DNA of 64,000 bases from Coffea arabica (lineage: Eukaryota; Streptophyta; Magnoliopsida; Gentianales; Rubiaceae). Shown piece after piece: positions 1-12,086 of this stretch. The translations under genes were made by a program, and so were the position numbers. The notes under the pieces are model-generated. The model saw only the letters and a program-made list of their open reading frames with translations. It did not search any database and was not told the DNA's origin. The DNA is taken from NCBI RefSeq assembly GCF_036785885.1, contig NC_092329.1, forward strand, positions 4,092,001 to 4,156,000, in the 5' to 3' direction. How positions within the stretch are numbered: position 1 is the first letter of the stretch; each line of letters begins with the position of its first letter.

Positions 1-1527
1 CGCTAAAACATGCTTCCACAGAATCAAAGCCTTCTCAGAAATTCCCTTGTTAAAGAGGCCATGCAAGAGAGCACCATAGCAAACTTCATCAGGAGTAACA
101 CCCCTTTTAAGCATCAAAGCCCAAAGACGCAAAGCATCATCAATAGCACCACTTTGGCACAAACCTTTCAAAAGAACACTATACGTAACAACTGTAGGTT
201 CTACACCATCTCGAATCATTGTGTCACAGAGAATTAATGCCTGCTGTGTTTGACCTGCCTGCCAGTAGCCATTCATTAGGGTTGTGTAAGTATAAGAATC
301 AGGTCTTAATTTCCAGTCACTCATGCTCCTGACTATTCCATGAGCTTCACTAACTTGACCAAGTTTACAATATCCATTTATCAATGAATTACAAGTAAAC
401 ATGTTCATCTTCAATCCGAAACTCAACATTTCCTCCTTTATCCTAATAGCATCATCCAGTTTCCCTACTTGACAAAAGCCATCAATCAACACCCCATATG
501 CCTGTTCATCTACAGCCATTTTGTCACCCTCCTCCGTCTTCATCACTCGAAACACATTCTCTGCTTCCTCCACCTTCCCTTGCTTGCAATAACCCTTAAT
601 CAACAATGTATATGTCACCACATTTTTCACAATCCCCCGTTCACTCATCAACCGCAACACTCCTTCCGCCTTCTCCAAATCCCCCTCCTCCACAAACGCA
701 TTTATTAAACTATGATAAATCACTGAATTCAACTCCAACCCAATCTTTTTCTCCATTTCCTCCAAAAACTCGACCGCTTTGCAAACCCTGCCATCCTTAC
801 AATAAGCATTTACCATTATACTGCACGTATATACATCCGGGACAATCCCCATTCTAACTATCTGCTCATATACACAAAAAACAGTTTGAAAGTCATGATT
901 TTTCACCAAACCACTCAACAAACTATTGCAGGAACGTAAGCTCGGTAACCGCCCACACTTAGGCATATTATCAAACACATACAGTGCGTTCTGAATCAAT
1001 CCTTTTTTAGCATAAATTTTCAAAATCATATCAAACACCGTCGGAGAGAACTTAAATTCTCCATAAATCCGAACTAATTCATCATAAACAAATGAAACCG
1101 AGCTTATATTTCTAGAGAGTTCGATTAATTCATCCAAGTACGACCTCGTCTCGTCAAAAAGTCGGGCCTTGGACAAAATGTGAACGATTTTACAGTAAGC
1201 CTTGAAATGGGGTCTGTAATTTGGCTGGTTTGAAGCTAATCTGAAGAAGTGAAGACAGGCGGAGGGGTTGAGTTTCAGTTTTTGGAGGACAGCGTCGACG
1301 AGTTCGTGGGAGAATTGGAAAGAAAGGTTCTTGAGGTCTGTATGGCGTTCGAGAACTAAAAGGCGGCAAACCCGATTGGTGAGTTCGGGCGTTGTCAAGT
1401 TGGAGGGTTCTACCCCGGAAGCCCATTTCAGGAGGGTCGCAGAAGAGTGAAAAGAGCGACGGCGGCAGAGGGGAAGATGAGTATGGAGTCTACGGGTGAA
1501 GCTGGAAATTGATTGGCAACGGATCAT
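1..1527 (-). CDS. P-class pentatricopeptide repeat protein, 5' part (cut by window edge)
   Basis: Reading the minus strand from the ATG at 1527 gives 509 open codons down to base 1, so the C terminus lies outside the window. The N terminus is rich in R, S and H (RRRSFHSSA near residues 23-31), as in a mitochondrial presequence. From about residue 160 there are roughly ten consecutive 35-residue P-type PPR motifs, with repeated cores such as VVTYTLLIKGYCKQGKVEEA and SYTYTTLMNGYWQAG. P-class PPR proteins bind organellar RNA sequence-specifically and act in its stabilisation, splicing or translation. The gene is intronless so far, as is usual in the family. Its promoter must lie in 1528-2796. 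I infer mitochondrial location from the N terminus only, and the RNA target cannot be told. The family assignment is certain; the exact orthologue is not. Confidence 0.93.
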   Translation of the reverse strand, partial: MIRCQSISSFTRRLHTHLPLCRRRSFHSSATLLKWASGVEPSNLTTPELTNRVCRLLVLERHTDLKNLSFQFSHELVDAVLQKLKLNPSACLHFFRLASNQPNYRPHFKAYCKIVHILSKARLFDETRSYLDELIELSRNISSVSFVYDELVRIYGEFKFSPTVFDMILKIYAKKGLIQNALYVFDNMPKCGRLPSLRSCNSLLSGLVKNHDFQTVFCVYEQIVRMGIVPDVYTCSIMVNAYCKDGRVCKAVEFLEEMEKKIGLELNSVIYHSLINAFVEEGDLEKAEGVLRLMSERGIVKNVVTYTLLIKGYCKQGKVEEAENVFRVMKTEEGDKMAVDEQAYGVLIDGFCQVGKLDDAIRIKEEMLSFGLKMNMFTCNSLINGYCKLGQVSEAHGIVRSMSDWKLRPDSYTYTTLMNGYWQAGQTQQALILCDTMIRDGVEPTVVTYSVLLKGLCQSGAIDDALRLWALMLKRGVTPDEVCYGALLHGLFNKGISEKALILWKHVLA

Positions 1528-2796
1528 CGAAGTTTTGCTTTCAGTTGTCAATTGGTTTTCGCAGCAGTAGCCATCAATTTATATGTCGAGCAAAGATTTC
1601 ATATTGGATGCTTCGAATATTAGACACTTGGTGTGTGGTTCTTTTCTTTTTGATTCTTCCCGCCTGCTATATATATACCCTCCTCCTACCAATTCTTCTT
1701 TCTCATCTCCTTTTTGCCCCTTTGCAGGGGACAGCTCCGCGTGGGCATAGGGCCTCGACAATAAGCAACTCTCCATGGATGGACTTTGGAGATCATTGAA
1801 CACGAATGAATTTAAATTCGGTTGGCCCAAAACAGGGATTCGGGGCCCAATCACATGGTTGATTGCTTGATGCTTCGGCCTAATTGTTGTACAAGCTTTT
1901 CAATTATCAACTTTTAGCCCCTCAATTATTTTAAATCTGAAATTATGCCTTCAATCGATAAAAAAAAAAAAGCCAAAATTTGATCCTTTAGTCGATTACC
2001 ACCACTAAAGCTAATGGATCTAAGAAACGGATCCAACTGATAAAAACGGATTGAAGGTTTACATTCGATAGTTTTTATCGTTGAGGAGCCAGTTCAGGAT
2101 TTAAAATAAATAAGTGGCCAAAAGTTAACTATGTTGAAATAGTTTAATGATTCCCAAAGTATTACCCTCCTATGTAGGGATTAAGGCCCTGTTCTCAATT
2201 GATGATTTCGAAAAAGTTATTTTGTTGTGTTTTCAACCGCTTTTCGAAATTTTGGAAGTCAATAACGAAGGTTAGTTTATCATTGGCAGAGTGGAATCCT
2301 AAAAGAGAATGAGGTGGGGAAGAATAAGGAAATATGCTGGCAGTAACCATTTCAGCGAGTTGTTTATCATGCATGGGAAGCGAGGAATGCTTGGAATGTT
2401 AATGAAGATGATTCAAAGATCAAAGTGTCAGCTTGACTACTTGCAACGAGGTCTCTCAAGAGGTTCTAGTGGGGAAAAAGGTCACTAGAGAGGAGGAGCG
2501 GATGATGAGCAGCTGAAGCAAATTAACCTCCTACTAGGTAGGTCAAAGTCAGTGTGGACGGGGCATTTAGACGTGGCTGGAGCGGGTTAGTCAATTAGAG
2601 ATGAAATGGGGATGTGGAAAGGAGGTTTCTGCATCAACTTGGGTGTAACCAGGAATGGTGAGATTGAACCCAACTTGTTTATCGTAGTTTCAATTAATCA
2701 ACCATATATATATATATATATATATATAGAATACAACAATAATGCATTGACAATTGGACGGTCCAAAGTACTTCTAAGCTAAGCCAAGATGTCGCT
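1528..2796. other. Intergenic: PPR promoter side and 3' end of PQ-loop gene
   Basis: No credible coding region. The left part is the upstream region of the PPR gene; the right part is downstream of the PQ-loop gene's stop codon. An A12 run sits near 1961-1972, and an imperfect inverted pair (ATCGATAAAAA near 1954, TTTTTATCG near 2072) hints at a degraded MITE. A short AT microsatellite lies at about 2703-2728. Confidence 0.6.
2703..2728. repeat. (AT)n microsatellite
   Basis: About 13 uninterrupted AT dinucleotides lie just beyond the 3' end of the PQ-loop gene. Confidence 0.85.
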
Positions 2797-5700
2797 TTAG
2801 GTTTGTAGCTTGGTTCCACAGTCTTCACAGTGTTCTTCAGATCTCTGGCTCTTCTTCCGCTTGATAAAACGGTAGAAAATGTATTGAAGGATGATCTGTG
2901 CAAAGTTAAATTAAGGTCTATCTATCGACTGAAATGTCCATGAACCAAGAAAAGAGGGCCAAATTCGGAAAAAAAAAAAGAAGCAGCAACAGTTAAAAAA
3001 AGGACCGAGTATGTAGGAGTAGTAAATAAAATAAGAGTGTAGGATACGAAAAGATCAAGCGCCACGCACACTACAGCATCTAGCAACCAAGGCATGTTTG
3101 GTTGTATCTTCTCCCGTTTAGTGCTTCTCACCAGGATGCTGCATTGGTTAATTGATTGTTAGCTTCTTCAAATTCATGTCCTTAAAGAACTAGTTCTAAT
3201 TTCTTTGGCTTATTGTACGAAGGAGGAGGTTAGAGAGGAATGAGAGAATGAAAAAGGGAGGGAACCAACCTTCCCACGTAAGTAGCATTAGCAATGAGTG
3301 CAAACAGGAACATGAGAGGATTCAAGCCCTATACCAAAAGGAGATTAGAGCATAACAGAAGAACGATTAGAAACAACCAAATAAATATTCTTGAATGTAT
3401 TTGAAACACCAAGTATTTCCCAAAGCAGAGATATTACCTCCACACTTCCTCTTTTAATCTGGCCAATTAACAGCGTGGAGGAGGGACACAAAATGTTAGA
3501 AAAATAAATGCAAGTTCCAAAAATATAAATTAGAAAAAAACAGAAGACTTGTGAAGAAATTAAGTAAAAGACTGACGTTCAACCAAATCTGGGGAATTCG
3601 TCCGCCCATGTATATGGCAGCCATCAACCATCCAAGCCATTGTCCATATGCTCTGCCGTGAAGTTCATATTTTTCCTGTTCATTAACAATTTTCCATCCC
3701 CAAGTTTCTGCTTCGATCAATGCATAGAAACCCAAAAAAACTACGTAAAGTTGTAAAGATGCCGGTTAAAAACCTCTAGTAATCTCCTCCCAACAAAGTT
3801 CAGCTGGGAAGCCTTACTTCCTCTTGGAATGTAGGCAGAAGCCGCAAGAAATGTCCCGTATCCCGCCTGAACAGGGTAAATTATGATTACCCATTTGCTT
3901 AATTTTTGGATAAAAACTTTTCTATTTACTAGTAGTATTAATCATTCTGCAAATTAACTCACAGGCCCTGGAATGAGGCGAGGTTGACTGACTGGTCTTT
4001 GGTAGAATTCTGGTGGGATTGCTTCTTCGTCTTCAGATGAGGACTCGCTTTGGTGCTCAAGGGCAGGTGGACCGCTCTTTGGCTTTATGTAAGACTGGAT
4101 TGGAGGAGTATCACTTCCAGCCAAAGACCTAGCTGACCTATATAGATTCAAAGCAACCCAAAGAGAAAAATGAAAAATTACCCCGTGGTCAAAACGGAAA
4201 AAAAAAAAGAAAAAGAAAAAAAAAATAAGGAAGGAAGATAATAGTGTGCAAATCTCACCTGAAATGGAAGTCCCTCCGACGAGGTACCTCAATCGGAGCA
4301 TTTCTTCTATCTCTACCACTTCGATCATGTAGATTTTGTTTTAAAGCACTCCTCTCGTTATCGTCCTGGAAAGAAAGATACATATACTTTGTTAAAAATT
4401 TCTTTTTTGATTATTTTTTCCTATATTGTCAGCGTATATACTTATAATAGATTTATAACATGCATGTCACATCATTTTAACATGAATTTAAATACTAAAC
4501 TTTATATATGTGATATACATCTAAACATATTACTGTATACATTGACTGATTGACAGTACATAAAAGATTTATTTTTTCATTTTTTTATGTACTATACTTC
4601 ATCTAATTACTAATATCTAGTGCTATATATCTATCATGTCTCTGGTTGTGCTCGGTTCGTTGGTGGGAATTGGCCTTGAACTAGAAAAAGCGTTTTTTTC
4701 TTCTTTTCAAAATTTCAATTCTGGCTTAAAACTAATTCTGAGGACATGCATATATAGAAGAAAACATTAAAGTGCGTACAGTTTTTATCTGCTACCTTAT
4801 TTACTTTGGTTTTACGGCCCTTCCATATCCGGATGATATGGTCATAGTATATACATTGCAATGCCAGTACTACTGTCGTTGCTGCGTACAACTGCAAAGA
4901 AAATTAACCGTTGATTAAAGATATATCTTGCTAATATATATGCTCGAGGGACATAGTTCTTTGCAAGTTATATCCCCAAAAGTGGTAATGTTCAAGGGCA
5001 AGAGTAAGATTAGTTTTACCACTGCCGTGTAAAACTGGGTAGGTAACTGCAGAAAAAAAGAACAAAATTTCCGGTGAGAAAATAATACCCATAATTAGGT
5101 AAAGATGAAATTGATACAAACATTGCTATAGGTATAGACGAATGTCAAGTTAATTTTGGTGAGAGTGTAACATCGCTAGCCCTTCAAAAAAAATAAAAAT
5201 AAAAATAAAAATTGCTAGTGATAATAAGATGACATTGAAGTAAAAGGTATCAAGTTAGGTCACAAAAGATAACCAAAAAAAACAAATATTTATTGATTTA
5301 TTTAATACCTGTGCCAAACTTAATATCTTCAACAATCCTTCTAGGAACACGTGGTATAATTGTGGTCTCCACTTATGTCAACCAAAAATTTACACTAATT
5401 TAAACAGAAGAGATAGATTTTCCCTCAAAAAGGTAAAAACATAAGAGGTAGTTCATTAAAATCTACAATGACAAATTAAGCTAGTAGAATTTCTTGAAAG
5501 CCATCATCGCAATCATCAAAGACAAGACTTTGCCGGTATTCCCCGGCCACTAGTCCTCTTGTCTTCTTTCATTTCTCTACTTTTTGTTTACCCCCTTTGA
5601 AATTTTTTTTTTTTTTTGGACAATAGTACAGTGTACCCATAACATAATACGAGTTGGAGGGAAGCAAGAAATGTTTTAAACAGAAAAAAAAAAAAAAAAA

Positions 5701-6156
5701 AGAAAGATAATGCATAGCCCTGTACCGTGGCTGGCTCCAGAATGCAACCGACGAGGTTGAACACGTCGCTGCATATAAGATTTTTCAGTACATCAGATTT
5801 ACAAAGTTTAACCAAATTTCTGTACGAGGATAAATTATGGCATATAATTAGCAGAACAGTAGTTTAAACTAGAAAGGTACTAATTAATTATTGCGTTGCA
5901 TGTAACCGTGGACAAGCAAGTACCCGACAATCCAAGTGGAGATAAATGCAAGGGAGACTCCATCGGCAGATTTGCTCTTGAAGTTGGTGATGATCTGAGG
6001 AATTTCTGCTACAGCCCAACAGACCAGACTTGCTATTCCGAAAGCAAATGAGATTTCATCCTTGAGGTTGCAGAGACAGTCCTTGAAGTATTTCTCCACC
6101 CATCTAACACATGGTTTTTGCTCCACCGGGCAGTAAGAGAGTTTTAAGGGCTTCAT
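2797..6156 (-). CDS. PQ-loop repeat vacuolar amino-acid transporter (YPQ/PQLC2-like), 12 exons
   Basis: Joining minus-strand exons 5924-6156, 5726-5768, 5020-5046, 4796-4891, 4259-4365, 3963-4137, 3818-3866, 3577-3707, 3438-3458, 3270-3328, 3048-3138 and 2797-2895 gives 1131 nt, 376 residues, all with GT-AG borders and matching phases. The protein follows Arabidopsis At4g36850 (recalled as about 390 residues): N-terminal CPVEQKPCVRWVEKYFKDC, first PQ motif at P53-Q54 (AEIPQIITNF), a Ser/Glu-rich loop (SESSSEDEE) near residue 200, and the second PQ motif at P282-Q283 (GGRIPQIWLN). Relatives (yeast Ypq1-3, human PQLC2/SLC66A1) are seven-helix carriers that export cationic amino acids from vacuoles or lysosomes. 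The start is the ATG at 6156; the reading frame runs slightly upstream without another ATG. Vacuolar location and substrate are inferred from the family. Confidence 0.93.
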
Positions 6157-7180
6157 TTTGTTGCTATCCAGGGTGATCGACAAAAAGCTTATGCAAATTT
6201 ATACTAGCCGGGGCACGATGTAGCACGCGCCAATTATTGCAAGTTACCCCAAGTAAAACCATACCCTTAGAGAAACACCCCAAATTAAAAGGACCAAATC
6301 CACAATTACACCTACCAAATCCACAATTTGTGATACTTGCGATGACATCATTTCTGTTTCTTTTAGTGCTGCATTCGAATGTATTGTTTTCAAAATCAAC
6401 ACTCATGCGCTAGTAATAGAACTGGAAATGATTCGAATGAAATTGTGCTTTGAAAGTTGCCAGGTTCAATTCAATATTCTGGTCTCGAGCTCAATATGAG
6501 CTTAAAATTTGAGCTCGAACTTGATCCGTCCTTATATTTAGTATGCTTGAACTCGGCTTGAAAACTTGACATTAATATTTGTTTAAAGTTATTCTATTAA
6601 AACACCAATACACATATTTATCTCAAAAGAGCAGTCAAGCTCTATTGAGTCAAATGTTACGAATATTTGACCTGATCAGACACTTAAATGAATCTTAATT
6701 ATGTTTTGAGGTCATATATAAAAAAATCTAATTCAGATCGAGCCCTTGATATTATACATAAAAAGAGTTCAGACTTTTTCCATTAGTTCATTTGTAGCAC
6801 AGTTTCAATTTCCTTGTCCATATTCTTCTAGACAGGGAGGTCTTCATATTAATGAATGAATGGGTAGAATAGTGGCAAAAAGATTTGGAAAAAAGTTGAC
6901 GAGTGATGCCAATGCAATTCTTGAAACTTACAGGGAATGGTTTTGTAATTATGACAAATATTTGTGGAGATAAAAAAGAAACAACAAAACCGCCTGCTAC
7001 GTAGTGATGTTTGGTTGATTTTTGCCTTCTTTCACCAGCCACCAATGCACACACATGGGATATTCGAAATAGACCAATTTAAGATGAGTTTTATTCCTCT
7101 TACATTCGAGAGAATCAGTATCGACAATATTATAAGAAAAACAATAAAAATCAGCAAGAGCAGGTGGTGTAGCATATTCT

Positions 7181-7286
7181 AGGTCATATGCTTTTCTTTT
7201 CTTTTCTTTTTTTTTCCACAAACGAAGGTCATATGCTTTTCTTTTCTTTTCTTTTTTTTTCCACAAACGAAGGTCATATGCTTTTC
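7181..7286. repeat. 45-bp tandem repeat, 2.35 copies
   Basis: Unit 7181-7225 is followed by an identical unit 7226-7270 and a partial third (7271-7286). Each unit starts AGGTCATATG, holds a CTTTT run and ends CCACAAACGA. Identity of the units suggests recent duplication. Confidence 0.95.
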
Positions 7287-7835
7287 TAAATCGTACAAAT
7301 ATTGGCTGTTTTCTTCTCGGAGTCGGAGGTTGGTCGCCAGCACTAAACATAAACAATACTACTAATTTATACTCTGTCAGGTGCAACGGGTTGTTTTTGT
7401 CTGGAAACAACTCGAGCTCCATAAGACAGCTGAAAATGTAGTCAAATGACTAAATGCAAGTGGCGATACAACTTGGCAATTTTATCTCTTCAAATAATCA
7501 TTGATTAATTCGATGGCTTTTGGTAATCTCTAATGGATAATGGCAAAATGAGACACGTGTGCGGCCAATTTTAGAAAATATTTGCCTTAAGAGAAGAGTA
7601 AATTCAAGAAACACCATGGCATGTTGTTTCCCAAAGGACTCGTCTTGGCTTTCCCTTCCACAATATTTATTATCTTCTGAAATGACCGCACTTTCTTTAG
7701 TCTTTAGTCTTTAGCGGGGAATGAACTGAGAGCTGTCATGGGAGTAATTAACAAAAAGGAGGGAACATATCTTTGATATAATAAAAAATTTTCATCGAAT
7801 TCTCCATGAGTTGTTGAAATCATTCATGCGAGTGG

Positions 7836-7843
7836 GGGCAAAC
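7836..7843. repeat. hAT target-site duplication, left (GGGCAAAC)
   Basis: Identical to 12521-12528 on the other side of the element. Confidence 0.95.
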
Positions 7844-8005
7844 TAGAGGTGGCAATATGGATAAATGGTTCATAATTGGTTTTGACTTAATGGATGGTGG
7901 ATGAAATTTATCCAATCCATTTAGATCCATTTAATAAATGGATCTAAATGGATGGATCTAAATGGATTATATAAAAACCAATTATCCATTTATAATCCAT
8001 TTATA
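7844..8005. repeat. Left hAT terminus: inverted repeat plus subterminal ATGGAT array
   Basis: A 13-bp terminal repeat is followed by clustered ATGGAT / ATCCAT hexamers in both orientations, which are able to fold on one another. In hAT elements such arrays bind the transposase BED finger; that role is inferred here. Confidence 0.85.
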
Positions 8006-8093
8006 TATTTTGGTTACTTTTTTTTTTTTTGTATTACCAAGTAACTATACCCATTCCTGATCCTACCAAGTAAGAATTTCATGAAAATACTAA

Positions 8094-8259
8094 AGTATTT
8101 CCATGTAACTGTCATCTTATATGATCCAAGACAGAGGACAATCAAATGAACAATATTGCTGGTTGAACGATGTACATTAGTATTTCCATGTAACTGTCAT
8201 CTTATATGATCCAAGACAGAGGACAATCAAATGAACAATATTGCTGGTTGAACGATGTA
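8094..8259. repeat. 81-bp tandem duplication inside the hAT element
   Basis: Bases 8094-8174 and 8179-8259 read the same, separated by four bases (CATT). Both contain TATATGATCCAAGACAGAGG. The right copy overlaps the 3' end of the unidentified reading frame at 8227-8511. Confidence 0.93.
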
Positions 8260-8511
8260 ATGTACAAGACTTATGCAGCAAGAGCCATTGTCCTTGAAGA
8301 TTTCCATGCAAGCTCTAGCTTGAACAGCATCCAATCTCTTCCAAGAAGATCCCTCATCTTTGATATTGATCGTCTCTCCTTTAGGAGGAACAGATGAAGG
8401 AGCACCTTCATCAATGGCCTCGACTGCCTTCCTACACGAGTAAAGCACCAACAGCTCCTCTGTAGTAAGCACTGGTAATGGCATGGTACCTGCAGCGGGC
8501 AAAGGAAGCAT
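8227..8511 (-). CDS. Unidentified reading frame inside the hAT element
   Basis: A 94-codon minus-strand frame lies downstream of the transposase stop. Its central part (VLTTEELLVLYSCRKAVEAI, then a stretch with GETINIKDEGSSWKRLD and VQARACMEIF) has the composition of real protein and is unlike hAT transposase. CTGCAG directly upstream of the GTACCATG around its second ATG could be a splice acceptor. It could be an exon of a host gene captured by the element, a second element-encoded exon, or chance. I do not recognise the family. Its last codons lie in a duplicated segment, so the true end may differ. Confidence 0.3.
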   Translation of the reverse strand: MLPLPAAGTMPLPVLTTEELLVLYSCRKAVEAIDEGAPSSVPPKGETINIKDEGSSWKRLDAVQARACMEIFKDNGSCCISLVHYIVQPAILFI

Positions 8512-9130
8512 ATGAATGCAGAAGTTAAATGCTTTACAATTTATTTATGCAATTCCAACTACTTGTCATAATTCAGAAATGCATTACAGCTCAAGTACTT
8601 GATTTCAGCTGTAGTGCATATGAGCTAAATACTCCTTTAACTTGGGCATAAAAAAAAGTTCACAAAAATTAGATTTAAACACAAAAGTTTGCAAGAAATA
8701 AGAACAAACAGAAAAAGTGATTAGAGGATGCTATAAAGAAATGCTAATATGATTAAAATTTCTTGGTAGAGATATGGTCTTAACAAAAGTGCAGAGAAAG
8801 TATGCATGCTAAAAAATTACACACAACATGGCCTAGGAAGCATATGATGCTGCCACTGAGAAGTTTGTAGTGCTATAGATCATAACCTTCCCAAAACACA
8901 GCTCCTCTTTTAGTCCAGCAAGGGCAGTGAATACTAGTCCCTAAGGAGTGAAAGAAGACACGAACAAAGGGCCCATCAAGAAGCTGCAAAACTAGAAACC
9001 ATACCAAATAAGCAACAGCTAGGAGTCTACAATCCCATCCAATCATCCATGAAGGCACTCTAATAAAATACTTAATTGCTTCATAAATCAGTAACCATAT
9101 TACCTTTGAGCAATCCAATAAGTCACATGA

Positions 9131-11250
9131 CTAGATTTCCTCTTCGTAAACCTCCCTATTGGAGCCAAGAAGTTTTGTAACTAATGGAGCAAAATCTGTA
9201 ATTAATGCAGCTTCTTCCTCGGCATTTTCTTGTGAAACTATATTAATATCATAAAACAGCAAATACGTCATTTCTAAATAAAGAAAAATAATAATTTAAC
9301 TACCGTAAATATTATGTGCAGTAAAAGAAATTTTTAACAAAATAAAGAATATATAAAATACTTACATTTTTCACCATATAACCAATCTTTAGTGCATATT
9401 AAAGCTTCTACATTCTCTGGCAAGATGGTACTACGATATTTGTTGATAATCCGACCGCCAACGCTGAAAGCGGACTCTGAAGCCACTGTAGTAATAGGAA
9501 TACTCAAAATGTCTTGTGCCATCAATGAAATCGCTGGATATCGATTTCTATTTTCTTTCCAAAATTGAAGAACATCCAAATCTTCTTTTGCTGGAAGCCT
9601 ATTCTCATTTAAATACAAATCCAACTGTGATGTATTCCTGTTCAAATTATAGTGTTCACTTTCATACATGGTAAACTCATCTATTTCATCAGCAAGATTA
9701 GAAGAAACTCCCTCACTAAAAGATGCTACTTGTGATGAATCTGCCATAACGGAGGGATATAATTGCATATAATCATCAAACATGAAATGCAGTTTCTCAC
9801 GAATCTCCCTCACACGTGTAGAAAAAGTTCTCGGGTATATCTTTGTCAAACAAAACTCTACCCATTGCAACTTAAAACGTGGATCCAATATCACAGCAAA
9901 ACTCAAAACAAAACTGTAACACTCCCAATATTTGTTAAATTTATCATGCATTTTCATAGCCATTTGCACAAAATCATCATCTTGACTATGCATTTCTTCA
10001 CAAATCAACTGCTGAATTTTCCAAACCCCATGAAAATATAAATTAGCAGTAGGATAATGAGATCCAGAAAACAATGTAGTGATATCATAAAACGGTTTTA
10101 AAAACAGAGATATGCGATGAACCTTTTTCCACTCTTCATCTGTTGGAAACCATTTATAATTTGGATCAACTAACTGCAATTCTTGAAATGTTCCTCGATG
10201 CTCCAAAGCAGATTCACACATAAGATATGTTGAATTCCATCTTATTGAAATATCTTGTCGAACTTTCTTTTTGCAATTGATAGAGACTCTAGCAATGCAT
10301 TCAGCAAATTTGACTTTTCTTGCTTCACTTGACCGAACATACTTGACAGATTCCCGTATTTTTGAAAGAGGTTGCTCAACTATTTCTAAACCTGCTTTTA
10401 CTATCAAGTTTAGAATGTGTGCTCCACAACGTACATGAAAGAATTCTCCATCACACACCAACGGACCAGCAATCTTCAAATGACGCTTCAAAACATTCAC
10501 CAAAACATCATTGTAGGCTGCATTATCCATAGTCAATGAGAAAATTTTCTTTTCAATTCCCCATTCTCTAATTAAATCCATTACCCCTGTTGCCAAAGAG
10601 ACACCATTATGTGGTGGAGGAATATGACGGAAATTCAATATCCGTTTTTGGAGCACCCAATTTTCATCAATATAATGAGCCGTAAGTGCCAAGTAACCAT
10701 CTGTAGTGGATGAACTCCATAGATCGAATGTCAAACATATTCTACTCTTCACATTCTCTAAGGCATGTTTAAGAGTTTCTTTTTCTCTCGAGTACATTCT
10801 CACAACATCTGCTTTGATTGTGTTTCTTGATACAGGTTTTGACTCTTCACATAAGAAGTTATGCAGATCTTGAATGCCCTCATGTTCCACAAATTCAAAA
10901 GGGTAATTATGTTTTATAATAGCAACTGCAATTTTTTCACGATACATATGTTGATCCAAAGGAGCCCCAAAGCTTGTATTCTTCAACTCTCTCCACTTGC
11001 AAGATTCAAAATGCTTGAGCATATTAGATGTTCCAGAATTACCTTTTAATAAATATGTTTGTGCACACCATTTACACTTAATTTTTTTCCTTCCATCAGC
11101 AGTCACTGCTACAGTATCAAAACCATCCCAAGCAATTGATGTTTGCCTCCTAATTCGCTTGGCTGAACTTTCTCCGGTAGCCTCTCCACTTTCAGGTATA
11201 GAATCTGTTGATGAAACTCGCTCAACATTGTGCTCTTCTTCTCCTTCCAT
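9131..11250 (-). CDS. hAT transposase, BED zinc finger (Ac/RICESLEEPER type), 2 exons
   Basis: Exon 1 is 9366-11250 and exon 2 is 9131-9237, joined across a 128-bp intron (donor AAAT|GTAAGT, acceptor AATATAG). Together they encode 663 residues. A BED finger lies at about 50-90 with C59, C62, H80 and C84. The RNase-H-like core shows D176 (ICLTFDLWSS) and D242 (FSLTMDNAAYNDVL). The acidic residue of the last block is E592 in the conserved ASESAFS-GGRI motif, inside the C-terminal hAT dimerisation region (about 540-622). The spliced C terminus is acidic (ENAEEEAA near 631-638; EVYEEEI at the end). Without splicing, exon 1 would run ten codons further to a stop at 9334. The three DDE-type positions and zinc ligands are all present, so the protein may be active; this is inference. 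Start chosen at the first ATG, 11250. Confidence 0.93.
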
Positions 11251-11264
11251 TTGAACAAGTACCT

Positions 11265-12086
11265 AATATTCATTGCACCAAAGAATAGAAAAAAAATTCA
11301 GATCTTATTAAGTGCAAAATGACAGCAAAAAAATACTAGTTAGAGGAAAGGATTAAGATAACATTAAACATTTAGAAGTCCAGAAATCCCAAGCTTGCAA
11401 TTTATCATGCATTACTTACTCTAAAAACTAAATTTTGATCAGTTTGCCAGATTTCGATGCATGCAATCATATGTCATGTCTTCTAATTAATGTTAGACAT
11501 AACAACTCTAACTAAATTTCCTAATGTCCTCATCACAGTAATGAATTCAACTAGGAATAAGGACCTGGGAATTAGTTGTCTGCTATAACATGAATCATTC
11601 TAGAGAAAAATATTGTACAGAATCTCATTCCAGGTATCAGTGACTCCAGGGAAGCTCTCGTTGAAGTATCCATTTTATCTTGTAGTGCCAATTGACAAGT
11701 CCCTTCCCAACTTAGTTGGGATTTCTGAACCACAAATTCTGTGGTGCCAGGCTTGCACTCTAATCCTCCACAAGGAATCGTTGGGAAAAAGTAATGGGTT
11801 TGCTTCAAAGCCAATCGAATCTCACTTGTTTCAGCATTACAACCAAAAGACTTACAACTCCTAGTCGTCACAGCAGCTAGCCACATGCAAATGAAATGCG
11901 ATAACCCCAATAATTCAAGTTAATTAGCCAGCCCAAAAGCTTTGATTTAACAAATATTGATTGGAAACTCAACAACCTAGAACCAGAAACAGAGACAGAC
12001 CCGTTCCCTCCTAATTATCAAACAATTTAAGCGCAAACGGAAAACAAAGACGAAGATATCAGCAAGAAAAGGATGAAGATTTACCT
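11265..12086 (-). other. Probable 5' UTR intron of the hAT transposase
   Basis: On the minus strand a good donor (GGAG|GTAAAT, near 12086) and acceptor (ATATTAG, near 11265) bracket about 820 bp without coding potential, just upstream of the transposase ATG. The leader exon would lie at about 12087-12200. Inferred from consensus only. Confidence 0.5.

Larger units (their letters stand above)
6157..7843. other. Intergenic: PQ-loop promoter side, up to hAT insertion
   Basis: This is the upstream region of the PQ-loop gene. I see no supported gene. A 141-codon minus-strand reading frame across 6997-7422 owes its length to a 45-bp tandem repeat and is rejected. The hAT element begins at its right edge. 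Confidence 0.6.

Noticed and set aside
6997-7422. 141-codon minus-strand frame with a repeated KKKEKKRKAYDLR pattern
   Set aside because: The pattern is a translation of the 45-bp tandem repeat, not a protein gene.
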